Shown: positions 35,938-45,658 of the stretch, in pieces
Position numbering within the stretch: position 1 is the stretch's first letter
Layout: each line of letters begins with the position of its first letter
Assembly: GCF_018399035.1 (NCBI RefSeq)
Contig: NZ_CP073760.1
Coordinates: forward strand, 2,294,001 to 2,358,000
DNA from: Thiocapsa sp.
GTDB lineage: Bacteria; Pseudomonadota; Gammaproteobacteria; Chromatiales; Chromatiaceae
DNA: 64,000 bases
Direction of reading: 5' to 3'
Translations under genes and position numbers: made by a program
The notes under the pieces: model-generated
Told to the model about the DNA's origin: nothing
The model's input: the letters and a program-made list of their open reading frames with translations, nothing else
Database searches by the model: none

Positions 35938-36124
35938 GTGAGTGCTCCTCTTCAAGTGTTGGACAGGAGCATAGCGACGGCACATCAATCTTCTAAATCG
36001 ATTGTTATTAGACTATCGATCGTCAAAAACAATCATGAAGACGAAGGAGCACAGGTAACGACGTGACCTGTCGGCCGCGGCCGGTCGAAACCTCGACTCT
36101 CGGACGACGCCCGCGTTAACCCGA

Positions 36125-36212
36125 CAAGGGCCTCGTTCGGAAATTCGGCCATCGTGCCCCGTGGCGCGGAGCGCCACCGGGCACGCGTGACACCGCGGAG
36201 CGGATGTCACGA
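36125..36212 (+). repeat. Two-hairpin dispersed repeat, copy 2
   Basis: Contains stem-loops CCCGTGGCGCGGAGCGCCAC and GTGACACCGCGGAGCGGATG with TCAC closing. Counterpart of 30644-30728 on the other strand. It lies downstream of dsrS. Just after it, 36219-36259 has two near copies of GGTTGGTGTGG(T/A)CGCTC. No gene lies between 35938 and 36282. Confidence 0.8.
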
Positions 36213-36282
36213 GTCCCTGCAGGTTGGTGTGGTCGCTCCAAGGTTGGTGTGGACGCTCTAATGAGCGAGGCCATGCGGAGCA

Positions 36283-37401
36283 TCATCGGCGTCTTGCGAG
36301 AAGGCCCAGGCGGACCAGGAGCGGGTCGATAACAGGGGTCAGCTTGCGGCGCATGAGGCTGCCTAGAACGCTGGGATCGATCGCGACGGCGCGGATCAGT
36401 CCATAGCCGACACCCGAGAGGGTGCGCATGGCGGCAACCTCCGGGGCCATCTCGGGGTGCTCGCTCAGCAGCCGTGCCGTGTCGGGATCAGGGCTCGTCG
36501 GTGTTGCGAAGTGCTCGGCTTCCGCGATCAGATCCGAGAGCGGGAGGTCGGGATCCCCCTCCGGGCGCAGCGCACCGAAGTAGTCTCTCAGCAGGTCGAA
36601 CGTCGCCGTCACCACGTCCTGACCGGGTGGCTTGGACAACACGGTGGCGACTGTCGCGAGGAAGGTTTGTCCGGGCGAGGAAAAGACCCGACCGAGCAGC
36701 CGGGCGCACGGATTGCCCGTCGCCGCGAGCGCAACGATCGGCTCGGGAAGCGGGCGCGCCGCCGAGCCTTCTGCCCCCGGCAGGTCGTCCGGAACGGCCT
36801 GCAGGAACCCCACGAGATAGACCTGCTTGCGCGCGGCCTTCTTCCATAGGTCCTCGCGCCGATCGGTGTCGAGGAGACCGGTCCGAAGGATCAAACGGAT
36901 CGACTCGGTCATCTTGTCGCTTTCGGTTTCGAACGGGAGATAGTCGACGAGATAATCCACCAGGATCCGTCCCATGGCCCCCGCGACGATTGCCGGATTG
37001 CCCAGCATGCGGCGGGCATTCTCCGCGTCATCCATGGCCCACCAGGCGCGCCGAGCCAGCTCGTCGGTGAGTCCGGGCGAGCAGACGGCAGCCACGACGG
37101 CCTCCGGCTCGCCGAGCAGGAGCAGTTGTTCCAGGCTCTCGTCGCGCATCTGGCCCATGCGGGTCCAGCGGCTCAGATAGATGGGGTAACCGCCGGGCGA
37201 GCCCAGGACGTGACCGGAAATGAGCTCTTTGACGCGACGCAGATATTGATCGGGACGTGCATTCGGGTTGAGACGCACGGTCGCCTCGCCCTGCGGACCG
37301 AGACCGTAGACGATCAGCTTGGATTCGTCGATGCGGATGGCCTGCGGACGATTGGCCAGCAGCACGTTCAGCCGGAAGCTGTCTTCGTTGCTGAGATCCA
37401 T
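36283..37401 (-). CDS. dsrS: DsrS, last gene of the dsr cluster
   Basis: 372 residues, 21 bp downstream of dsrR. No catalytic domain is recognisable. In Allochromatium vinosum the gene in this position is dsrS, encoding a soluble cytoplasmic protein not essential for sulfur oxidation. The assignment rests on position, length and overall character rather than on a motif. Repeat DNA follows its stop. Confidence 0.82.
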   Translation of the reverse strand: MDLSNEDSFRLNVLLANRPQAIRIDESKLIVYGLGPQGEATVRLNPNARPDQYLRRVKELISGHVLGSPGGYPIYLSRWTRMGQMRDESLEQLLLLGEPEAVVAAVCSPGLTDELARRAWWAMDDAENARRMLGNPAIVAGAMGRILVDYLVDYLPFETESDKMTESIRLILRTGLLDTDRREDLWKKAARKQVYLVGFLQAVPDDLPGAEGSAARPLPEPIVALAATGNPCARLLGRVFSSPGQTFLATVATVLSKPPGQDVVTATFDLLRDYFGALRPEGDPDLPLSDLIAEAEHFATPTSPDPDTARLLSEHPEMAPEVAAMRTLSGVGYGLIRAVAIDPSVLGSLMRRKLTPVIDPLLVRLGLLARRR

Positions 37402-37422
37402 GCCGATGTGCTCCGATCCGAA

Positions 37423-37737
37423 TCAGACCTCGGTCGGCGGCGTATAGTGCGGATCCTTCGGATTCATGAAAATAAAGCGATTCTGACCCGGCTCCATCTC
37501 CACATAGTCCATCGTGGTTTCGTCGAGCAGCGGCACCTGCTCGGGCGTCATGACGATATCTACGCCCTCGCAGGTCATGCGGATATCGTCCTCGGTCGGC
37601 TCGTCGAACCCGATCCGATAGTCGATCGCCCCGTCCGGCATTTGAAACGCGGCCAACCTCAAGGACATGCCCTCGGTGCCGCCTTGCTGTGCGGCTTTCA
37701 GCACCTGATCGGCCGCTGCTGTAGTGAGTTTGAACAT
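37423..37737 (-). CDS. dsrR: DsrR, A-type scaffold-like protein
   Basis: 104 residues with the HesB/IscA fold (MFKLTTAAADQVLKAA at the start, GVDIVMTPEQVPLL in the middle). It lacks the three cysteines that bind Fe-S clusters in IscA; only one Cys (MTCEGVD) remains. DsrR of purple sulfur bacteria is known for this loss and is thought to affect dsr expression post-transcriptionally. Located between dsrN and dsrS, as in A. vinosum. Confidence 0.9.
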   Translation of the reverse strand: MFKLTTAAADQVLKAAQQGGTEGMSLRLAAFQMPDGAIDYRIGFDEPTEDDIRMTCEGVDIVMTPEQVPLLDETTMDYVEMEPGQNRFIFMNPKDPHYTPPTEV

Positions 37738-37902
37738 CTGAAACCTTTTGTCCTGTGATGTGTTCGCGTGACATGCGTCCGATCGGCTCCGCTCTAAACC
37801 CCGTTCGGAGCGATCTGCACGGATTCAAGCGAGTGCTTCGCGGGTCGCGGGCTCGCCAAACATTCAGTCGGTGCGGCTTGCAACCTCGACGCCTGCCGAT
37901 CA

Positions 37903-39285
37903 TCAACCGCCGAGGCAGCGTCGGACATGGTCGACAAACCGCCGTGTCCAGCCGACACCGCCCACGTCCCTGAGATGACTGTAACAGGCCAGCAGATGAC
38001 CTTGAACAACCCCGTCATGGGCGCCGTCGATTCCAACACCGCGCAGCACATCATAGCCGTACCGCCAAGTCGGGTCAGGCGCGACGACCGAGGAATGGTG
38101 AAACTCATGTGCGGGGATCTCGCAAGGAGCGCCGCCCGCCGCATCCGGCCAGGGGAAATCCGAGGTCTCGCGAAGCCGCACATACCCGCGCCCCTGCGGT
38201 CGGGGATGCATCCGGACCTCGGCCTCGAGCGCGCCCACCATCTCGCGCCGCTCGCCATTCCAGCCGATCGCCTCGCACAGATACATGAGTCCGCCGCATT
38301 CGACGTAGACAGGCCCGCCGCAGGCGATGAAGTCCGCAATCTCCTCGCGCATCCCGCGGTTCGCCTCCAGCTCCGCCATGCGGCACTCGGGGAAACCCCC
38401 GCCGATGTAGAGGGCGTCGACTGCGGGAAGCGCCCGATCGGCAAGCGGGCTGAACGCCACCAGCTCGGCACCCGCGTCGGCAAGGGCACGCAGATCGTCC
38501 GGATAGTAGAAGCCGAAGGCGGCGTCGCGCGCGATACCGATGCGCACCACCTCCCTGGCCGGGACGTGAATCGACGGCGCGCTCGGGGTAAACGACGGGC
38601 GCGGCACACCCTCGGCCATAGCGAGCATCCGGCTCAGGTCGACCTGCTCGGCGACACGCCCCCGGATGCGCTCGATCCATGCCTCGGCGGCCTCTGCCTC
38701 GTTGCTCGGCATCAGCCCCAAGTGCCGCTCGGCGATCTCGATGTCGTCGTCGCGATGCATCACGCCCAACACAGGCAGATCCGTATAGTGCTCCAACGCG
38801 GCGATCAGATTGCGGGCATGGCGCGTCCCGCCGACCTTGTTGAGGATCACCCCGGCGAGATTCAGATCGCGGTCGAACGCCTGATAACCGAGCAGAAGGG
38901 GAACGATGCCGCGCCCCATACCCTCAACATTGATCACCAAAACGACCGGTGCGCCCAAGAGTTTGGCGAGCTCGGCGTTGCTGTTGGAGCCTGCCGGATC
39001 GATGCTGTCGAAGAGGCCGACATTGCCTTCGATCAGCCCGAGATCGGCCGTGTCGAGCTCTCGCGCGAAGGCATCGAGGATCTCCTCACGCCCCATCGTG
39101 TGGAAATCGAGATTGTAGCAGGGCCGCGAGCAGGCCTCGGTCAGCCACAGCGGGTCGATGTAGTCGGGGCCCTTTTTGAAGGGCTGCACGCGCACGCCCG
39201 CGTCACGCCAAGCACGACACAGACCGATGGAGAGGGTGGTTTTGCCCGACGACTTTTGAGCCGCCGCGATGTAGAGATGCGCCAT
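37903..39285 (-). CDS. dsrN: DsrN, siroheme amidase (CbiA/CobB family)
   Basis: 460 residues from ATG 39285. An ATP-binding N-terminal part (AAQKSSGKTTLSIGL) and a C-terminal type-1 glutamine-amidotransferase-like domain (GPVYVECGGLMYLCE carrying the nucleophile Cys) match cobyrinic acid a,c-diamide synthase. In dsr clusters it amidates siroheme to the siroheme amide used by DsrAB. The frame is open further upstream, but family alignment supports this start. Confidence 0.94.
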   Translation of the reverse strand: MAHLYIAAAQKSSGKTTLSIGLCRAWRDAGVRVQPFKKGPDYIDPLWLTEACSRPCYNLDFHTMGREEILDAFARELDTADLGLIEGNVGLFDSIDPAGSNSNAELAKLLGAPVVLVINVEGMGRGIVPLLLGYQAFDRDLNLAGVILNKVGGTRHARNLIAALEHYTDLPVLGVMHRDDDIEIAERHLGLMPSNEAEAAEAWIERIRGRVAEQVDLSRMLAMAEGVPRPSFTPSAPSIHVPAREVVRIGIARDAAFGFYYPDDLRALADAGAELVAFSPLADRALPAVDALYIGGGFPECRMAELEANRGMREEIADFIACGGPVYVECGGLMYLCEAIGWNGERREMVGALEAEVRMHPRPQGRGYVRLRETSDFPWPDAAGGAPCEIPAHEFHHSSVVAPDPTWRYGYDVLRGVGIDGAHDGVVQGHLLACYSHLRDVGGVGWTRRFVDHVRRCLGG

Positions 39286-39424
39286 CGACCCGTCACCCGA
39301 CCTTCGACTTGCTGAGGAATTTCGATGGCCGCACGCATCCGACAGGAACCGCGAGACCGGGCGTCTTGGGCGACATGAAGCCATGTCGGCTCCGTCCTCG
39401 ATGGACGGGCCGACCGATCCGCGG

Positions 39425-40678
39425 TTATGCCTTGGCGCCTGCCGGTCCTTGCTCCACGATCTTTTCCTCGTCGACCGGCAGGACATCGTCCGCGAGCGAC
39501 TCGGGGAGGAACTGCAGGACGCGTACACCGACGGATGTGACCAAGAGGGCAATCGCCACACCGCCGAGTCCGAGCAGGACCTCGGGAATCGTCGGGGAGT
39601 ACCGCGACGCCTCGCCCTGCACGCCGTCGAAGAAACCCGAGGCGAGCACCGTCTGGCCGGGGAACATCTGCATCGGATACGCTTGGCTGCCGATGATGAT
39701 CACGTACATGCTGGCCAATCCGCCGACAATCACCAGGCCGCACGCAGCGGCAATCCAGGTTCTGTCCTTGCTCAGCACCGGGTGGTAGATGATCCCGAGC
39801 GGCATGAGTCCGCCGACCAGGATCCAGCCGACCCAAAACATGAAGGTATAGATGCCGCCGTCGAGGAGGAGCCACCCGACCAGATCATGGTTCTTTGCGC
39901 CGTAGAGCTTGGTCAGGTGATAGACCAGCGTGAAGTAGAAAACGCCCAGGATAAAGATGCCGAGCAGGTTCTTGAGTCGACACAGGATACGTTCACCGAT
40001 GGGACGACCTTCCTCTGCGAAGGTGAACATCATCACCAGCATGAAGATGGCGAGACCGTAGGCGAAGGACATCACGACGAACATGGGCGCGAGGATGGCC
40101 GCATCATACGCTTGACGGGCGACCAGGAAACCGAAGATCGCGCCGGTACCCGTCGTCAAGGCCAAGCGCCAGAAGGTCGCGAAGATCCCGATGGACCGGT
40201 TGTAGGGCTCGCCGTGGCGATCCGCCATGCTCCAGAGATAGGCAATCACGATCGCCATGAAGCCCGTGTAAAGGAAGATGTTCCACGCGAAGATCGAGCG
40301 GAAGTTGTAGGTGGTCATCGCCACGACCAAGCGCTCGGGGCGCCCGAGATCGAGCACCAGCACCAGCAGACCGCCCATCAGAAGCGCCGCGGAGAGCAGA
40401 CCGGAGAGCCGCCCGAGCGGCTTGTAGAGCGGCTTGCGGAAGACGGTTCCGATGGAGGCGATATTCAGCGCGCCGGAGGCCGAAATGATCAGGAACACGG
40501 CAAACACATGGGGCGTACCCCAGACCACCGAGTTGCTCATCCCGGTGACCCAATGGCCTTCGTGCTCCATGTAAGCGAAGGCGAGCGCGCCGATGATGAC
40601 AACCGAGGCGAGAATGCCGAGGAGGCCCCAGTACCGAGCGGGCGGAATGCGCCACTCGCGATAGATGATTCGCTTCAT
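39425..40678 (-). CDS. dsrP: DsrP, NrfD-family membrane subunit
   Basis: 417 residues, about ten membrane helices, NrfD/PsrC family. It carries no obvious cofactor-binding Cys. It forms the DsrMKJOP complex with DsrO, DsrJ, DsrM and DsrK and is thought to exchange electrons with the quinone pool. 21 bp downstream of dsrO. The 139 bp between it and dsrN hold nothing recognisable. Confidence 0.95.
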   Translation of the reverse strand: MKRIIYREWRIPPARYWGLLGILASVVIIGALAFAYMEHEGHWVTGMSNSVVWGTPHVFAVFLIISASGALNIASIGTVFRKPLYKPLGRLSGLLSAALLMGGLLVLVLDLGRPERLVVAMTTYNFRSIFAWNIFLYTGFMAIVIAYLWSMADRHGEPYNRSIGIFATFWRLALTTGTGAIFGFLVARQAYDAAILAPMFVVMSFAYGLAIFMLVMMFTFAEEGRPIGERILCRLKNLLGIFILGVFYFTLVYHLTKLYGAKNHDLVGWLLLDGGIYTFMFWVGWILVGGLMPLGIIYHPVLSKDRTWIAAACGLVIVGGLASMYVIIIGSQAYPMQMFPGQTVLASGFFDGVQGEASRYSPTIPEVLLGLGGVAIALLVTSVGVRVLQFLPESLADDVLPVDEEKIVEQGPAGAKA

Positions 40679-40699
40679 GTCCTGCTCACCTCGCCCAGG

Positions 40700-41512
40700 T
40701 CAGATTCCGGAATACCGAACGCCCGTATTCAAGCTCAGATCTTCTCGGATCTGCCGGCTCGCCATCTCGGCGAGATGCTTTCGGATGATGCTTTCGGGAT
40801 CTTTGAGGTCACCGAAGACGATCGCCTCGTGCCCGGCCTCGCGACAGGCATCGACACACGCGGTCGAGTCCTCGCCGAAATCGCGCCGATGAACACAGAG
40901 GTTGCAGCTCTCCACGCATCCCTTGCCGCGGGGCACACGGGTGAGTTGCTCATCCACTGCCTTGTGGATGAAGCTGCGCGCCTTGTAGGGGCAAGCCATC
41001 ATGCAGTAGCGGCAGCCGATGCAGGTGTGACGGTCGACCATGACGATGCCGTCGGCGCGCTTGAACGATGCGCCGGTCGGGCAGACGTCCACGCAGGGCG
41101 GATGCTCGCAATGTTGGCACATCAGCGGAAGGTTGGTGACACGCCCGGTCTGGTTGTCCTGGAGCTGGACCTTGCGGATCCAGACCGCCTTCTGGTCGTC
41201 CCAATGTTCCTGCGACGCGCTCGCGGGCTTGTGCTGAAGATTCAGACCGTTCTCGCGGTCGCAGGCATCGACACAGGCCGAGCACCCGTCGACACATTTG
41301 GCCGTGTCGATCAGAAGACCCCAACGCACGTCGCTGGTCACCGCCTCCGAGCGCGGGGCGGCCGTGACCGAATGCAGAACAACCCCCGGTGCGACCACGG
41401 CGGCCGTGACACCTGCGGCGACGCCCATGAAGGCGCGCCGACCCGAATCGGACGGAGCCGAATCGGCTGCCGGGTCGGTTGAACGGTCGGTTGGTTCGTG
41501 GTGTTCTTTCAT
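40700..41512 (-). CDS. dsrO: DsrO, periplasmic iron-sulfur protein
   Basis: 270 residues from ATG 41512, just behind the dsrJ stop and preceded by GGGGAAG. A twin-arginine signal (SGRRAFMGVAAG) then hydrophobic stretch export the folded protein. Four Cys clusters (CVDGCSACVDAC, CQHCEHPPCVDVCPTG, CIGCRYCMMACPYKARS, CNLCVHR plus a later Cys) bind [4Fe-4S] centres as in the NrfC/HmeA family. It relays electrons between DsrJ and DsrP. Confidence 0.95.
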   Translation of the reverse strand: MKEHHEPTDRSTDPAADSAPSDSGRRAFMGVAAGVTAAVVAPGVVLHSVTAAPRSEAVTSDVRWGLLIDTAKCVDGCSACVDACDRENGLNLQHKPASASQEHWDDQKAVWIRKVQLQDNQTGRVTNLPLMCQHCEHPPCVDVCPTGASFKRADGIVMVDRHTCIGCRYCMMACPYKARSFIHKAVDEQLTRVPRGKGCVESCNLCVHRRDFGEDSTACVDACREAGHEAIVFGDLKDPESIIRKHLAEMASRQIREDLSLNTGVRYSGI

Positions 41513-41513
41513 C

Positions 41514-41987
41514 TCAGTGGTCTTCCCCATCAGGTCGAGCCTGAACCGATCGATCCACACCGGCGGCTTGGAAGGCGGCGTGCGACGCCTGCTCGGCACC
41601 CGGCCCTCTGGGCACGGACGCGTGGCAGTCGAAACAGTTCAGGTTGACGGCGGTGAAGGCATGACAGGCGCCGCAGAACTCGTCCTTCCGATGAACCGGT
41701 TGCGGCACATGGTCCGCGTCGGAGCGGAAGTGACACTCCACACAACCGGCGAGACTGTGCTTGCTGGAGCGAATTCCGCCATGGACCGTCTCGTCGCGCT
41801 GGTGCTTGATGAGCTCCATGTGCTTGCGACGCATCACATCGGTGGGCTCGACACAGGACTCCAAGGCCGCCGCCTTGGATCCCTCGAGCACGTAGGTCTT
41901 CGCGTCGGCCGCCAAGACGACTTGGGCGAGAAGCACCCAAGCCAATCCAACGGCGACGAGGCCAGCTCTCATTGCGGCTTTTGCCAT
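41514..41987 (-). CDS. dsrJ: DsrJ, triheme cytochrome c
   Basis: 157 residues from ATG 41987. The N-terminal Sec signal ends near AQVVLAADA. Three haem-binding CxxCH motifs are visible: CVECH, CGACH and CFDCH. In A. vinosum DsrJ one haem has an unusual His/Cys ligation; the Cys in ESCVEPTDVM may be that ligand, by inference. Periplasmic component of DsrMKJOP. Confidence 0.94.
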   Translation of the reverse strand: MAKAAMRAGLVAVGLAWVLLAQVVLAADAKTYVLEGSKAAALESCVEPTDVMRRKHMELIKHQRDETVHGGIRSSKHSLAGCVECHFRSDADHVPQPVHRKDEFCGACHAFTAVNLNCFDCHASVPRGPGAEQASHAAFQAAGVDRSVQARPDGEDH

Positions 41988-42004
41988 CGACGCCTCCACT
42001 GTGC

Positions 42005-43969
42005 TTACCCGCCGAGACCCATCTTGATGTAGCCGGTCGGGCAGACATCGGCGCAGATATGACAGCCGATGCACTTGGCATAGTCGGTGTCGACATAGCG
42101 CCCGGTGGTTCGGCTGTTCTTGTCGACCCGGAAGACGGCATCTTGCGGGCAGAAGATCACGCAGTTGTCGCACTCGAAGCACATGCCGCAGCTCATGCAG
42201 CGCTTGGCCTCGTCCATCGCCTCGGCCTCGACGAGACCGATCACGCGCTCCTTGAAATGGCCGAGCACGTCATCGGAGCTCGGCACCTCCTCCTTGCGCA
42301 GATTGCGGGCGTGGAAGTTGAAGTGGCCGAGGAAGAGCTCCTCGTGCGGGATGACCTCGGCACCCGAACGATCCTCGTAGTTGTGGATCGCGTAGTTCTC
42401 ACTCGAGGTTCCGCGCATGTCGCCGCGCTCGTCGGGGACGAATGCCTCGGGCGCGAGGTTCGCCTCGGTCATCTTCTCGAGCAGATTGAAGTGATGCACG
42501 TCGACCTTGGGACGGCGCTTGTGCTCGACCTGGCGGACATACTCGTCGATGGAGTCGACCGCGATGGACGCCTGACCGATGGCCGTCGTCAACAGATGCG
42601 GGCGGATGATGTCGCCGGCGACGAAGTGGCCGGGCTTGTTCGGCACCTGATAGAACTTGTCGGCGTTCATCAGGCCGCGCCCGTTGTCGAGCTCCTCGAG
42701 GCCGGTCAGATCGCCGCCCTGACCGATCGCAGCGACGATGAGATCGGCCGCGAGGATCCGCTCGGTCCCTTCCACAGGGGTCGGCCGACCGTCGACCATT
42801 TGGCAGTCGGCGACGCGCAGTCCGGTGGCCCGACCGTTCTCGCCGAGCATCACCTCCAAGGGCATGACGCCGTCCAGGATGGTCACGCCCTCGTGGGTCG
42901 CATCGTGAACCTCGTGCTCGGAGGCCGTCATCTTGTCGCGCGTGAAGAGGGAGGTCAGCGTGACCTCGGCGCCTTCGGCCGCGGCGGTCATGGCCGCGTC
43001 ATGCGCGACATAACCATCGTGGATGACGGTCTCGGGCAGATCCTTCGGACCGGTCTTGGTGATATGACCGAGCCGGCGAGCCACCGAGACGACGTCGATC
43101 GAGGTGTCGCCGCCGCCGACGCAGACGACCTTCTCGGCGGTGATCTTCATGCGGCCTTCGTTGAATGCCTTCAGGAAGGCGACACCGGAGACGCAGTTGG
43201 GCGTGCCTTGCCAACCCTGGACCGGCAATCCGCGACCGCTTTGGCAGCCGATCGCCCAGAGCACGGCGTCGAACTCCTTCTCGAGCTGCTCGACGGTGAC
43301 ATCGGTACCGACTTTGGTCTTCAGACGGACCTCGATCTGACCCATGTCGAGGATGCGCTGGATCTCGGCGTTGAGCTTGTCGCGCGGCACGCGGTAGCCC
43401 GGGATGCCGTAGAAGAACATCCCGCCGAGCCCGTCGTTGGCCTCGAAGATGGTCGCGCCGTGCCCTTTGCGGCGCAACTGGTAGGCAGCGGCAAGCCCGG
43501 CCGGGCCGCCGCCGATGATGGCGACCCGCTTGCCGGTGTCGGTCGGGGCGGCTTGGAACGCGTAACCCTTCTCGATGGCGGTATCGCCGATGAATTGCTC
43601 GACGGCATTGATTCCGACGAAGTCTTCCAGAACATTGCGATTGCAGCCGTCCTGGCAGGGTGCAGGACAGACGCGTCCCATCATCGACGGAAAGGGGTTG
43701 GCGTCGGTCGAGCGGCGGAAGGCATACTCTTGCCAGTCCATGCCCGCCGGCGGCTTTTCCATGCCGCGCACGATCTGCAGCCAGCCGCGAATATCCTCAC
43801 CCGACGGACAGCTGCCCTGACACGGCGGTGTCTTGTGGACATAGGTCGGACATTTGTGGGAAGTGTCCTCATTGAAGATCTTATCCGTCCACTTCTCCCA
43901 CTCGTGCTGACCGTCCTCGAAACGGCGCCAGGAAGGTTTGGTCTTCATTTCGTCGGTTGAAGTCGCCAT
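42005..43969 (-). CDS. dsrL: DsrL, iron-sulfur flavoprotein NAD(P)H oxidoreductase
   Basis: 654 residues from ATG 43969 with GGAGAG upstream. Homologous to the small subunit of glutamate synthase: N-terminal Cys cluster (CPAPCQDGCNRN), FAD site (IIGGGPAGLAAAYQLRRKG), NAD(P)H site (VCVGGGDTSIDVV), and two C-terminal ferredoxin clusters (CMSCGMCFECDNCVIFCP; CIGCHICADVCPTG). In sulfur oxidisers it is essential, interacts with DsrAB and couples sulfur oxidation to NAD reduction. The marker of the oxidative pathway in this window. Confidence 0.95.
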   Translation of the reverse strand: MATSTDEMKTKPSWRRFEDGQHEWEKWTDKIFNEDTSHKCPTYVHKTPPCQGSCPSGEDIRGWLQIVRGMEKPPAGMDWQEYAFRRSTDANPFPSMMGRVCPAPCQDGCNRNVLEDFVGINAVEQFIGDTAIEKGYAFQAAPTDTGKRVAIIGGGPAGLAAAYQLRRKGHGATIFEANDGLGGMFFYGIPGYRVPRDKLNAEIQRILDMGQIEVRLKTKVGTDVTVEQLEKEFDAVLWAIGCQSGRGLPVQGWQGTPNCVSGVAFLKAFNEGRMKITAEKVVCVGGGDTSIDVVSVARRLGHITKTGPKDLPETVIHDGYVAHDAAMTAAAEGAEVTLTSLFTRDKMTASEHEVHDATHEGVTILDGVMPLEVMLGENGRATGLRVADCQMVDGRPTPVEGTERILAADLIVAAIGQGGDLTGLEELDNGRGLMNADKFYQVPNKPGHFVAGDIIRPHLLTTAIGQASIAVDSIDEYVRQVEHKRRPKVDVHHFNLLEKMTEANLAPEAFVPDERGDMRGTSSENYAIHNYEDRSGAEVIPHEELFLGHFNFHARNLRKEEVPSSDDVLGHFKERVIGLVEAEAMDEAKRCMSCGMCFECDNCVIFCPQDAVFRVDKNSRTTGRYVDTDYAKCIGCHICADVCPTGYIKMGLGG

Positions 43970-44081
43970 GTCGATCACTCTCCGTACCGGTTGAACCCTG
44001 ATGCATCGTCAGGGGGCTCGTATCAGCTCGCAGCTCGGGGCCTTCGGGGAAACCTGCGCCTTGCGACGCAAGCCTGCCGGA

Positions 44082-45617
44082 TCAGGCGGCCTCCTCTGCC
44101 TCTTCTTCATCGTCCTCGTCGTCCAGGGCGGGGGTCAGCACGATGGCGTTCGACACCAGTTGGTGCAGACTGACGATCTGATCCATCTCCATACCGTAAT
44201 ACGGCAGGACCTTTGTGAACTGGCTTTTGCAGATGGCGCAGATGGCGGCCATGTGCGTGACGCCCTTTTCGAGCATCACGTTGTTCAGGGCCTCCACACG
44301 TGGCTTGGCGCCCTTCACACGCAACTCCATCAGATCGTCGGTCAACAATCCGCCGCCGCCGCCGCAGCAGAAGGTCCGGTCGCGGATGGTGTCCTCGTCC
44401 ATGTCGAAGAAATGATTACAGGTCGCCCGGATGATGGCGCGCGGGATCTCGAACTGCCCGCCGGGCGTATCACCCATGCGCGAGGCGCGGGCGACGTTGC
44501 AGCTGTCGTGATAGGTGAGAACCTTGTCGTCGTTCTCGCCCTTGTCGAAGGTCAGCTTGCCTTCCTGGATCAGGTTGTAGGTGAACTCGCAGATGTGCTG
44601 CGGCACCGGATAACGCGGATCGAGAAAGTCCCAGGGTCCGACCAAGGTGTTCAGGAAGCTGTACGCAACCCGCCAGGCGTGACCGCATTCACCGAAGACG
44701 ATGCGTTTGACCTTGAGCTCGATGGCGGCCTCGCGGATCCGCTGGGCGACCCGACGCATGTTGTCGTAGGAGCCGATGAACATACCGAAGTTCGCCGCCT
44801 CGGAGGCATGCGAGCTGAGCGTCCAGGTCACACCGGCTTCGTGGAAGACCTTGCCGTAGCCGATCAATCCGTCGACATGGGGCTCGGCGAAGAAGTCCGC
44901 CGAGGGTGTGACCAGAAGGATGTCAGCGCCGACCTCGTCCAACGGGTAGCGCACGGCCACACCCGTGTCGTCGTAGACGTCCTCTTCCAAGCCCTCCAGG
45001 GTGTCCTTTAACGCAGGCCCTGGCAGGCCCAGATTGTTACCGATGGTATAGACTTTACTTATGATCTCGTTGCAGTACTTCTGCCCCACGCCGATGCTGT
45101 CCATAATCTCGCGCGCCGCCATGGAGATCTCGGCCGTGTCGATACCGTAGGGGCAGAAGACCGAGCAGCGCCGACACTGCGAGCATTGATGGAAGTAGCT
45201 GTACCAATCGTCGAGCACGTCTTTGGTGAAGTCCTCGGCCCCCACCAGTTTCGGAAACAGCTTTCCGGCCAGGGTGAAATAACGCCGGTAGACCTTGCGC
45301 ATTAGATCCTGGCGACCGACCGGCATGTTCTTCGGGTCCTTGGTCCCGAGATAGTAATGACACTTGTCGGTACAGGAGCCGCATTTGACGCAGGAGTCCA
45401 GATAGACCCGCAAGGAGCGATATTTTCCGAGGAGCTCGCCCATCTTATCGAGGGCCTTCTCCTGCCAGTCGTCCATGAGCTCGCCGGGAAAGCCGAGAGG
45501 CGCTTGGAACTCGGGCTTGGCCACGAACGGCTTGCTGTGAGCCATGGTCTGCGGCGTCACGGGCGGGACGTCGAGGTACTGACTCAGCTCGGGAACTTCA
45601 AACGTTGCCTTAGCCAT
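44082..45617 (-). CDS. dsrK: DsrK, HdrD-like catalytic subunit
   Basis: 511 residues. Two [4Fe-4S] motifs (CVKCGSCTDKC; CSQCRRCSVFCPYG) and two CCG-type domains (TYHDSCNVARASRMG; TFCCGGGGGLL) bind the special Fe-S centre of heterodisulfide-reductase-like enzymes. Cytoplasmic membrane-associated subunit that acts on the trisulfide or disulfide form of DsrC. The C-terminus is an acidic tail (DDEDDEEEAEEAA). Confidence 0.95.
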   Translation of the reverse strand: MAKATFEVPELSQYLDVPPVTPQTMAHSKPFVAKPEFQAPLGFPGELMDDWQEKALDKMGELLGKYRSLRVYLDSCVKCGSCTDKCHYYLGTKDPKNMPVGRQDLMRKVYRRYFTLAGKLFPKLVGAEDFTKDVLDDWYSYFHQCSQCRRCSVFCPYGIDTAEISMAAREIMDSIGVGQKYCNEIISKVYTIGNNLGLPGPALKDTLEGLEEDVYDDTGVAVRYPLDEVGADILLVTPSADFFAEPHVDGLIGYGKVFHEAGVTWTLSSHASEAANFGMFIGSYDNMRRVAQRIREAAIELKVKRIVFGECGHAWRVAYSFLNTLVGPWDFLDPRYPVPQHICEFTYNLIQEGKLTFDKGENDDKVLTYHDSCNVARASRMGDTPGGQFEIPRAIIRATCNHFFDMDEDTIRDRTFCCGGGGGLLTDDLMELRVKGAKPRVEALNNVMLEKGVTHMAAICAICKSQFTKVLPYYGMEMDQIVSLHQLVSNAIVLTPALDDEDDEEEAEEAA

Positions 45618-45658
45618 GGATCAACCTTTGCTGCGGACGGGATGGCGCAAAAAATCGA

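Noticed and set aside
41972..43960. 662-codon open frame antisense to dsrL
   Set aside because: Shadow frame of dsrL, which has all expected cofactor motifs.
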